Below, piece by piece: positions 57,278 through 64,000 of a stretch of 64,000 nucleotides of DNA. The notes beneath the pieces are model-generated. The model searched no databases and was not told the origin of the DNA. It was given only the letters and a program-made list of their open reading frames with translations. Origin of the DNA: Tistlia consotensis USBA 355 (GTDB taxonomy: Bacteria; Pseudomonadota; Alphaproteobacteria; Kiloniellales; DSM-21159); contig NZ_FWZX01000018.1 in NCBI RefSeq assembly GCF_900177295.1, forward strand, positions 62,001 to 126,000, given 5' to 3'. A program made the translations under genes and the position numbers. The number at the start of each line of letters is the position of its first letter. The stretch's first letter is position 1.

Positions 57278-59073
57278 CGCTCCGTCTCGGGTCTGAGCGT
57301 TTTGCTCCGACTGGGGGCATCGAGGGCGGCGGTGTGCGCCGGCTGCTCGGCGCGCCACATCTGCCTCTCCTTCAGACCCTGCTGCGGGAGGCTGGTCAGA
57401 ACAGCTGCGACGCGGTCGCCGGCCCGGGACAGCTCCGCTTCGTAGTGCGGCTGCGGCGACTGGGCGCCGAGGAGCGCGACGCTCTGTGCCAGGCCACCGG
57501 TGAGCTGCCTCCGCCCTCAGAGAGTTCGCAACGCCTCGCTGGGGCGCTTGCGCAGCCGGCTCCACTCGTCTTGGAGATCTGCGATTTTGGCACTCGCGGG
57601 CTCGGCGGGCCGACCCGGGCGGACCGGTCGTTCAGTGGCGTGTGCAATGACTTCGTGGACTTCGTCCGCAACATCGGGGTCTCGCGTGATGTCGCCCAGG
57701 GCGGCGGCACGTATGGCTACGGTAAGAGTATCCTTTACCGGGCCAGCCGCTGCGCAACGATCATCGTCGACTCCCTGACCGAGGCCGGCGAGCGTCGGCT
57801 GATCGGTTGCCATCTCGGTGACACCGTCGAACTCGGCCAGGGTCGCCTGACCGGCCGTCACTGGTGGGGCGTGCCGTCCAGCGAGACTGAGGATCTGGTG
57901 GAGCCGGTCTGCGGGGACGGCGCCGCCCAACTGGCTGCAGCGCTGGGATTGCCCTCGCGGCCGGACGGCCAGACCGGCACGAGCATTATGGTGCTCGACC
58001 CGGATCTTCAGGACGACGATCTCAAGTCCAGCGGCGGCGAGATCGTCGAAGCCCTGCTCTGGTTCTTCTGGCCGAGAATGGTCGCCGTGGCCGGCGTCCG
58101 GCGGATGGTCTGTGTGGTCGAGGTGGAAGGGGAGCCGCTGCCGGTTCCCGACCCCGAACAGTTCCCGCCTCTCGATCTGTTCGCCGAAGCCTGGCGGGCC
58201 ATCAAGACTGGAGGCCTCGGCGCAAGGGAGGTCCGCTCTGAACGACCTATCCGACGTCTCGGGGCGATCTGCCTGCGCACTGGGCTGCGCAATCCCCGTC
58301 TCCCGCTGACTGCGTCCGGGCGCACGATCATACCCCAGACGTCGGCGCATATTGCCGTTATGCGCCCGGTCGAGCTGGTGGTCCGCTACTTCGAGGGACC
58401 CGCCTTCCCGAACGAGCTTCAGGAGTGGGCGGGCGTCTTCATCTGCGACGATGCGCCGGACGTCGAAGCCGCCTTCGCCCTGGCTGAACCGCCCGCGCAT
58501 GACGACTGGGATCCGGAGGCGATGCCGAAGGGGCCGGCGAAGACCTACGTCAATGTGGCGCTGCGGGAGATCAGGAAGGCGGCTGCGCTCTGGGCCGCGC
58601 CGCCCGCGATCAGGACCGACGGGTCGGGTGCCGGCGCGTCCCTGGCCCGCGCCGCCGACATGCTGGGAGCGCTCGTTCCCGACACGCGCGCGCCCAGCCG
58701 ACCGGGCGGCAGCGGCGGCCACCGCACGCGCGGCTGGCAGGTACGCGATCCGGAATTCATCGGACTGCGCGAAGGTCCGGGGGGCGTTGAAGCGGTCTTC
58801 CGGGTCAGGGCTGCCAACCTGGGGCTGGTCGCGCTCAGGCTGGAGGCGCGGCCTGGACTGGTGCTCGATGGAGTTCTGTCCGGTGAGAACGCCGGACCGA
58901 ATGGCGACCTCGCGCGGGTCATCGCCTGGACGGACGCCGACGGGCGGACGCTGGCGACCGGTGACACGCTGCCGCTGGCTCCCGGGGCGTCGTTGGATTG
59001 CAGCCTCAGTATCGCGGTTCCGCGTCTTTCAGCTGTCGGGGTGGCGATCGCGGTCGGGGAACCGGACGCGTGA
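57268..59073 (+). CDS. GHKL ATPase, MORC/MutL-like
   Basis: A 601-residue protein with an N-terminal GHKL ATP-binding fold. The Bergerat motifs are the N-box LLREAGQNSCDA (residues 38-49), the G1 box DFGTRGLGG near 105 and the G2 box GGGTYGYGKSIL near 145. Such ATPases of the MORC/MutL type are predicted to act as ATP-driven clamps or sensors in restriction-like loci. The C-terminal 150 residues are beta-rich (EAVFRVRAANLGLVALRLEA) and unrecognised. ATG at 57268 overlaps the nuclease gene. Confidence 0.88.
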   Translation: MSVTLRLGSERFAPTGGIEGGGVRRLLGAPHLPLLQTLLREAGQNSCDAVAGPGQLRFVVRLRRLGAEERDALCQATGELPPPSESSQRLAGALAQPAPLVLEICDFGTRGLGGPTRADRSFSGVCNDFVDFVRNIGVSRDVAQGGGTYGYGKSILYRASRCATIIVDSLTEAGERRLIGCHLGDTVELGQGRLTGRHWWGVPSSETEDLVEPVCGDGAAQLAAALGLPSRPDGQTGTSIMVLDPDLQDDDLKSSGGEIVEALLWFFWPRMVAVAGVRRMVCVVEVEGEPLPVPDPEQFPPLDLFAEAWRAIKTGGLGAREVRSERPIRRLGAICLRTGLRNPRLPLTASGRTIIPQTSAHIAVMRPVELVVRYFEGPAFPNELQEWAGVFICDDAPDVEAAFALAEPPAHDDWDPEAMPKGPAKTYVNVALREIRKAAALWAAPPAIRTDGSGAGASLARAADMLGALVPDTRAPSRPGGSGGHRTRGWQVRDPEFIGLREGPGGVEAVFRVRAANLGLVALRLEARPGLVLDGVLSGENAGPNGDLARVIAWTDADGRTLATGDTLPLAPGASLDCSLSIAVPRLSAVGVAIAVGEPDA

Positions 59074-59969
59074 GCGCCGTCGCCTACCCGTTTCTGCGGC
59101 TTGCCGATGGCGCGATCCGCCAGGGCGCCTGGCTCGTCACCCGCCCGGGAGACCAGGCGACGGTCCTAGGGGATCAGCTTGAGCACTGGGACTACGCGGT
59201 CGATCTTCTCCTGACGCGCACGCTTGAGGTCGATGTCGCGGCAGCCGCAGCGCAACTGCAGATTCCGCCGGATGAGCTCAGCCTAGATGTGGCAGTCACG
59301 TTCGGTGTCGGTGGCCAGGGCGGGGTTCGGGACCGGCGACTTGTTTGGCGCGAGCCCGTCGCTCCCAGCGGCGTCCGTGCGGACGTCAGCTTCGCACTGA
59401 CCGGTGCGGATCTGTCCCAGTCCCTGCTGCTGACAACGGAGGTCATCCTTTCCAAGACGCCATCGCAGCGAGGCCGGCTCTCACCGGACCGGCCTGGCCT
59501 GCGACTGTGGCGCGATGATCTGCATGTCGCGCTGGAGCCGGCGGGTCAGCGTTTTCCGGTCGAAGCGGTCAGCTTCCGTCATCTGGTCCCGCGACCGCCG
59601 GAGGCGGCGTTGTTTTATGTTGATGCCGGCCACGACCTCGACCACGACTTCACCGGGTCTGTCCGGCTATTCCTCAACGCTGACCAGACGGCGCTGATGG
59701 AGCGCGTCTCAGAGGGTGATGCGACGACCCTGCAGCTTCTCATCGGCCAGGTGATGGCTCAGCTCTTGCGTCAGGCCCTGGCGGACCACGACTTTACGCC
59801 CATAGATGCTCTGCCGGGGTCGGTCCGGGCCGTGCTCGGGTCGTGGCTGACGCTCGCGTTCCCGGATGAACCGCTCGAGGAGGTGCGCATTCTGGCGCGG
59901 CGCGAACCTGCCCGGTTTGAGGCGGCCCTCAGCGCGCTGGCCGCGGCTCAGGTTTCCGGCCGTGGCTGA
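59070..59969 (+). CDS. Unknown protein of the Z1/GHKL locus
   Basis: An unrecognised 299-residue protein beginning MSAVAYPFLRLADGAIRQGA. The first 190 residues look beta-rich, with a jelly-roll-like alternation (LSLDVAVTFGVGGQGG, RADVSFALTGADLSQS), and the C-terminus is helical (DATTLQLLIGQVMAQLLRQA). No catalytic motif stands out. GTG at 59070 overlaps the GHKL stop codon, so it is made in step with the ATPase. A structural or assembly role in the complex is a guess from context. Confidence 0.7.
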   Translation: MSAVAYPFLRLADGAIRQGAWLVTRPGDQATVLGDQLEHWDYAVDLLLTRTLEVDVAAAAAQLQIPPDELSLDVAVTFGVGGQGGVRDRRLVWREPVAPSGVRADVSFALTGADLSQSLLLTTEVILSKTPSQRGRLSPDRPGLRLWRDDLHVALEPAGQRFPVEAVSFRHLVPRPPEAALFYVDAGHDLDHDFTGSVRLFLNADQTALMERVSEGDATTLQLLIGQVMAQLLRQALADHDFTPIDALPGSVRAVLGSWLTLAFPDEPLEEVRILARREPARFEAALSALAAAQVSGRG

Positions 59970-60741
59970 CGTGCGCCTTTTTCCGCGGCTGGCCGCCGTC
60001 CACGCCCGCCGGCTCTTGGCCAACCCCGGAATTTCGACCGGCGTTGATCCGGACGCGCTGAGATCCGCCGCCGAACCCTTCGTAACGTGGGCGCCGTCGG
60101 GTGGACGCCGAAGCACGAACGCCGAACTCGACCGGTTGCGTGATAATATCCGCGCCGTGGCGGCCGCGTGCGGCTGGCCCGGACCTGCGGGGCAGGTTTC
60201 CCGGGCCAGCTTCGACGCCGGGATGGGGGCGTTCCTCCTGGAAAGCGGTTACTTGCCGGTGGCCGAAGCCCTTCGCGATGATGTCTGGAGCTGGATCGCA
60301 ATCGCGCTGGTTCCCGACGTCTGCCTCTGGCGATTCGAAGGAGCCGCGCCGGAGCGTTTCCTGGGTGGGCGTCGGAACACGTTGCAGCGGCTGTGGTCGC
60401 GCGCGCGGGTATTCGACCGTGGCCCCGGCGAGGAGGATCGCTGGGAGCTCCTCGACCGGCTGACCGAGGATGCGATGGTTCAGATCACAGAGCGTCCGTC
60501 GATCGGGGCGGACCCGAAGCTGGCCGCCGCGATCGGCGAGGCGTGGGTCCGCACCGCCGCGGAGGTGGGCGCCAGCGCCATGGAGGCGCTGACCCGCGAG
60601 GCCGTCCGCAATCTGCGCATCACCAATGAGGTCCTCTGCTTCGGCGCGCTGGGCGACGCGGACCTTGCGGCCGCTGTCGGTGAGCACTTCCAGAGAGCTG
60701 CGGCGGCAACGGCCTCACAGACAGGACAGGCTTCCGGCTGA
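59962..60741 (+). CDS. Unknown protein ending the Z1/GHKL operon (DUF6339-like)
   Basis: A 259-residue mostly helical protein starting MADVRLFPRLAAVHARRLLA. The pattern of its N-terminus and the segment SWIAIALVPDVCLWRFEGA followed by RNTLQRLWSRARV resemble the DUF6339 group, a resemblance I hold with limited certainty. GTG at 59962 overlaps the previous gene by eight bases. It is the last of the five coupled genes, with only 20 bases before the convergent possible nuclease gene. Confidence 0.7.
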   Translation: MADVRLFPRLAAVHARRLLANPGISTGVDPDALRSAAEPFVTWAPSGGRRSTNAELDRLRDNIRAVAAACGWPGPAGQVSRASFDAGMGAFLLESGYLPVAEALRDDVWSWIAIALVPDVCLWRFEGAAPERFLGGRRNTLQRLWSRARVFDRGPGEEDRWELLDRLTEDAMVQITERPSIGADPKLAAAIGEAWVRTAAEVGASAMEALTREAVRNLRITNEVLCFGALGDADLAAAVGEHFQRAAAATASQTGQASG

Positions 60742-60761
60742 CGCCGGCAAGATGGCTGGCA

Positions 60762-61496
60762 TCAGCCAAGTTCCACCCGCCAGAACCTCAGTACCGCGCG
60801 GACGTCTTCCCGGCCGTAGTGGACAAGGCCGGCGTCATCCAGCTGAGCGCGGATTCTCGCCTTGCGGCGGACGACCGACGCGCTCACTCGCTCCGTGAAC
60901 GGTGCAGTGCCCGGGGGCAGACAGCGCCGGGCTGCCGTCGGCCAGGTGTCCGGATACCCTTCCGGGATGGCCCCGGAGCGAACCCTGGCCGCTCCGGCGC
61001 GGACATCGTCGTGCTCGCACGCCCAGCCATAAAGGTGGAACGCGCAGACGCGCAGGCATTCTTTGATCTGTGGCACAGCGTCCGTGAAGCCCTTCAGGGG
61101 CGTGGGAAGCCAGACCATGTTGCCGATGCAGGAGTAGAACCTCGGATCCTGGACCACGTTACTGCGGCCGGCGAAGGCATCGTCGTCGTACCCCCAGATA
61201 TGGCAGACCGTCCAGTTCCGCGGCTTCGGCCGCGTCTTCACGCCCAGAGCCTCCACCAGAGCGGTCCCCGCCCGGATGTTCTCCTCGACCTTCTCCACAC
61301 CGCGGGCGCTCACAAGCACGCGGCTCCATGTGGCGTCATAACGCGGCCGTCCGCGGGCGGTATCGGGACACCAGACCGGCAGCGCCCGGAACGTGTCGGG
61401 ATGAACCCAGCGGGCCGTGCGCGCGATCATCTCCATCACCAGGGGAAGCTCGTGACCGATCTCCGTCAGTCCATCCGGCACCTCGAAGACGGTCAT
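60762..61496 (-). CDS. Unknown protein, possible HNH-like nuclease
   Basis: A 244-residue protein without a firm family. Its middle has NWTVCHIWGYDDD (His99), a following Asn113 and IGNMVWLPTPLKGFTD (Asn126), which together look like a variant H-N-N/HNH metal-finger nuclease core. Three cysteines cluster near residues 148-160 (ECLRVCAFHLYGWACEH). The C-terminus resembles a DNA-binding helical tail (VVRRKARIRAQLDDAGLVHY). ATG at 61496 is chosen for GAGGA just upstream; in-frame starts at 61514 and 61541 are possible. It converges on the Z1 operon and may be the site-specific nuclease paired with the methyltransferase. Confidence 0.5.
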   Translation of the reverse strand: MTVFEVPDGLTEIGHELPLVMEMIARTARWVHPDTFRALPVWCPDTARGRPRYDATWSRVLVSARGVEKVEENIRAGTALVEALGVKTRPKPRNWTVCHIWGYDDDAFAGRSNVVQDPRFYSCIGNMVWLPTPLKGFTDAVPQIKECLRVCAFHLYGWACEHDDVRAGAARVRSGAIPEGYPDTWPTAARRCLPPGTAPFTERVSASVVRRKARIRAQLDDAGLVHYGREDVRAVLRFWRVELG

Positions 61497-61975
61497 GGAT
61501 TCCTCGCGCGGCATCGTTTCACATGTGTAACGGCTTCCCATCTGCAGTATCGGCGGCTGATTGAGCGAGGGGAATGCCTTCCCCTGCGTCCGAGCCCCGG
61601 ATTCGGAGAGCGGCCGGCGGGCGTGCTCGGTCCCGCCGCTGACGCGGCTCCTGCGGGTCCGCCCCTTCGGGCGCTTCGCGCCGCCGGCCGCTCGACGGCG
61701 CTTCCCGCCGTGCAGCGCCAGGCGCGGCCTGGCGCGCAGGCTCCTTGCAGCCTTCTCTTTCGCTTCGTGGCTTAGGGCTCCGCCCTCCGCGCGCTTCGGA
61801 GCGCCTTCCGCCCAGCTTCGGTCCCCTCCGCAGGGCTGACACTGGCGCAGGACCTCGAGGGCCCTGCAGCCGGTTCCCCGCGAAGCCGCTCGCTCCGCTT
61901 GCACACCCGGTCTCGCCGACGGGCAGGGCCGCAGGCGCGGATTGCGCTCTGCGCCCCAACCCAAGGAGCAAGACC
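61497..61975. other. Intergenic region upstream of the ParB-like gene
   Basis: About 480 GC-rich bases. Several short GC hairpins are visible (for example around 61700 and 61800) but no convincing gene, terminator or operator. The last part ends in AAGGAG before the ParB-like start and must contain its promoter. Confidence 0.5.
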
Positions 61976-63985
61976 ATGACTGCCAAGACCGAGATCGCCG
62001 AAGCCGCCGTGCAGGATCGCGCGGTGATCGACATCCCCCTCAGCAAGCTGAAGAAGTCGCCCAGGAACGCCCGCCGGACGCCCCACACCGAGGCGGCCGT
62101 GGAGGCGCTGGCGGCGAGCATCGCCGCCAAGGGCCTCCTGCAGGCGCCGGTGGTCGAGCCGGAGCTGGACGGCGACGGCCAGCCGACCGGCTCGTATCTC
62201 GTCACCATCGGCGAGGGCCGACGGCTGGCGCTGCTGCTGCGCGCCAAGCGCAAGGAGATCAGGAAGACCGAGCCCGTCCGTTGCGTCGTGGACCTGTCCA
62301 ACGATCCGCATGAGATCAGCCTCGACGAGAACGTCACCCGCTCGGACATGCACCCGGCCGACCAGTTCGAGGCGTTCAGGCGCCTCGCGGAGGAGCGCGG
62401 ACTGGGGGCCGAGGAGATCGGCGCCCGCTTCGGGGTGTCGGCGCACGTGGTTCGCCAGCGGCTGCGCCTCGGCGCCGTCTGTCCCGAGCTGATCCAGGTC
62501 TATCGCGACGGCGGCCTCACGCTGGACCAGCTGATGGCCTTCGCCGTCACCGAGGACCATGCGCGCCAGCGGCAGGTCCTGGAGGCGCTGTCATGGAACA
62601 AGAGCCCGCACCTGATCCGGCGGATGATGACGGAGGCGCACGTCCCGGCGGCCGACCGCCGGGCGGTCTTCGTCGGGGCGGAAGCCTATGCCGAGGCCGG
62701 GGGCGTGGTCGTACGCGACCTGTTCACCGAGGACGGCGGCGGCTGGTTCGAGGACGCGGCCTTGCTCGACCGGCTGGCGACCGGGAAGCTCGGCGCCCTG
62801 GCCGCCGAGGTCCGCGAGCGCGAAGGCTGGAAGTGGGCCGAGGCGTCCATCGACTATCCGCATGCTCATGGCCTGCGGCGGGTCTATCCCCGGCCCGTGG
62901 AGCGATCGGCGGAGGACCGGGCGCGCGCCGAGGTGCTGACGCAGGAATACGATGCGCTGGTCAGCGAGTGGGATGCGGTCGAGGAGCTGCCGCCCGAGAT
63001 CGAAGCACGGTTCAAGGAGATCGACGCGGCGCTCGAAGCCTTTTCCCAAGCAGCCCAGGCTTACGAACCGGACGAGGTCGCGAGGGGCGGCGTGTTCGTC
63101 CTGCTCGGCCAGGACGGCGTGCCTCGCATCGAGAGGGGCTTCGTCCGGCCGGAGGACGAGCCTGCGCCTGAACCCGGCCGGGAACCGGAGTGCGAGCCGG
63201 ACGGTGAAGCCGGTGTCACGGAGGGCGATGGCGGCGAGGCGGCCGAACAGGCCGCCGATGAGGACGGCGAGCCGGACGGCCTGACACCGCTGTCCGAACG
63301 GCTCGTCCTGGAGCTGACCGCCTACCGGACGGTCGGCCTGCGAGACGCCCTGGCCCAGGACCCGAACACGGCCCTGGCCGCCGTGGTCCACGTCCTGGCG
63401 CTGCGCGCCTTCTATCAGCCCTACGACCAGCCGAGCTGTCTGGAGATCAAGGCGACGTCGGCCTATCTCGACGGGCATGCGCCGGGCGTCGGCGACAGCC
63501 CCGCCGGACGGCGCATCGCCGAGCGGCATGCGGCCTGGGCCGGACGGCTGCCGCGCGAGGCGGGCGACCTTTGGGCCTGGGTCGGCGGCCTTTCGGGCTC
63601 GGACCTGTTGGACCTCCTGGCCCACTGCGCCTCGCTGAGCATCGACGCCGTCCGCTCGCCGATGAACCGGCGTCCCGGCGCCTGGGCTCACGCCGACGCG
63701 CTCGCCGAAGCCGTGAAGCTCGACATGACCACGACCTGGACGCCAACGGCGGCGAGCTATCTCGGCCGCGTCACCAAGGCCCGGATCGCCGAGGCGGTCG
63801 CCGAGGCGGTGTCGGAAGACGCCGCCCAGCGGATTTCCGATCTGAAGAAGCCGGACATGGCGCAGGCGGCCGAAGGCCTTCTGGCCGGAACCGGCTGGCT
63901 TCCGCCGCTCTTGAGGACTGATCGCCCTGAGCCTCAATCACCTGCGAGCACCTCCGAAGCGGCGTTCTCGGTTGCTGCGGAGTGA
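61976..63985 (+). CDS. ParB/RepB/Spo0J-like partition protein of an integrative element
   Basis: A 669-residue ParB-family protein. The N-terminal ParB/Srx domain lies at about residues 18-125 (IPLSKLKKSPRNARRTPHTE, IGEGRRLALLL, LDENVTRSDMHPADQFEAF), followed by the helix-turn-helix near 137-165 (IGARFGVSAHVVRQRLRLG). Box residues of the CTPase (IGEGRR, ENVTRSDMHP) are present. The long C-terminal region with an acidic, Glu/Pro-rich linker near 400-435 is typical of versions on alphaproteobacterial integrative elements and plasmids. ATG at 61976 has AAGGAG seven bases upstream. No ParA gene is nearby, so it may act in element maintenance rather than classical partition. Confidence 0.88.
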   Translation: MTAKTEIAEAAVQDRAVIDIPLSKLKKSPRNARRTPHTEAAVEALAASIAAKGLLQAPVVEPELDGDGQPTGSYLVTIGEGRRLALLLRAKRKEIRKTEPVRCVVDLSNDPHEISLDENVTRSDMHPADQFEAFRRLAEERGLGAEEIGARFGVSAHVVRQRLRLGAVCPELIQVYRDGGLTLDQLMAFAVTEDHARQRQVLEALSWNKSPHLIRRMMTEAHVPAADRRAVFVGAEAYAEAGGVVVRDLFTEDGGGWFEDAALLDRLATGKLGALAAEVREREGWKWAEASIDYPHAHGLRRVYPRPVERSAEDRARAEVLTQEYDALVSEWDAVEELPPEIEARFKEIDAALEAFSQAAQAYEPDEVARGGVFVLLGQDGVPRIERGFVRPEDEPAPEPGREPECEPDGEAGVTEGDGGEAAEQAADEDGEPDGLTPLSERLVLELTAYRTVGLRDALAQDPNTALAAVVHVLALRAFYQPYDQPSCLEIKATSAYLDGHAPGVGDSPAGRRIAERHAAWAGRLPREAGDLWAWVGGLSGSDLLDLLAHCASLSIDAVRSPMNRRPGAWAHADALAEAVKLDMTTTWTPTAASYLGRVTKARIAEAVAEAVSEDAAQRISDLKKPDMAQAAEGLLAGTGWLPPLLRTDRPEPQSPASTSEAAFSVAAE

Positions 63986-64000
63986 CCTCGGTGGGGCCGC

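Larger units (their letters stand above)
50068..64000. mobile_element. Genomic island integrated in dusA (left part)
   Basis: Everything from the dusA break to the window end appears to be one island: a two-armed restriction-modification-like locus and a ParB-like gene of the type carried by integrative elements. GC is a little lower and codon use looser than in the chromosome to the left. The integrase gene and the other end lie beyond the window. Confidence 0.75.

Overview
The window reads as chromosome of a GC-rich (clearly above 65% by eye) alphaproteobacterium, probably a marine or salt-tolerant member of the Rhodospirillales. This rests on base composition, importer-rich gene content, a glycine-betaine synthesis enzyme (fused glycine/sarcosine and dimethylglycine methyltransferase) and alphaproteobacterial-type operons; the genus is inferred, not shown. 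No rRNA, tRNA or CRISPR was found.

Bases 1-11426 form a polyamine uptake region: one PotD/B/C-type ABC set with a short-chain dehydrogenase, an HD hydrolase, a LysR regulator, then a second complete set (binding protein, ATPase, two permeases) ending in a PatD-like aminobutyraldehyde dehydrogenase. 12038-13771 is the betaine methyltransferase, closed by a strong terminator. 13985-20230 is a seven-gene MoxR/Bat (AAA ATPase, DUF58, DUF4381-like, two VWA, TPR, BatD) operon. 20227-25198 is an aromatic catabolism block: MarR regulator, 3-hydroxybenzoate-6-hydroxylase-like FAD enzyme and gentisate dioxygenase around a shared operator, then a QsuB-type 3-dehydroshikimate dehydratase. 25353-36729 handles sugar acids: fructuronate-reductase-like dehydrogenase, GntR regulator, TRAP transporter, ManD, an idonate-5-dehydrogenase-like enzyme and a gluconate-5-dehydrogenase-like SDR. 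A glutamine-synthetase-like gene and a membrane guanylate/adenylate cyclase follow. 39324-47939 is a GntR-controlled dipeptide-type ABC operon with a fused permease-ATPase, a hydrolase and a CoA-transferase.

The most striking structure is at 32596-35922. The 3' end of the idonate-dehydrogenase gene is present twice as a 231-bp direct repeat (2 mismatches, both silent). Between the copies sits a visibly AT-richer 2.87-kb segment with only two genes, an HD-domain dNTPase-like protein and an ImmA/IrrE-type metalloprotease. The target gene stays full length with a new C-terminal tail. No recombinase is present, so this looks like a small passenger element, plausibly a defence cassette.

From about 50067 to the window end lies a genomic island integrated in the 5' end of dusA: only the first codons of dusA (through the SVAPMMDW motif) remain at 50001-50066. 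Next to it are a RES/Xre toxin-antitoxin pair, a membrane protein with a HEPN-like motif and a remnant of a cyclase gene. The island carries a two-armed restriction-modification-like locus: to the left CopG-like regulator, C5 cytosine methyltransferase, unknown protein and Vsr; to the right an HTH-Z1 helicase fusion, a PD-(D/E)XK protein, a MORC/MutL-like GHKL ATPase and two unknown proteins, with a convergent possible HNH-like nuclease. A large ParB-like gene typical of integrative elements ends the window.
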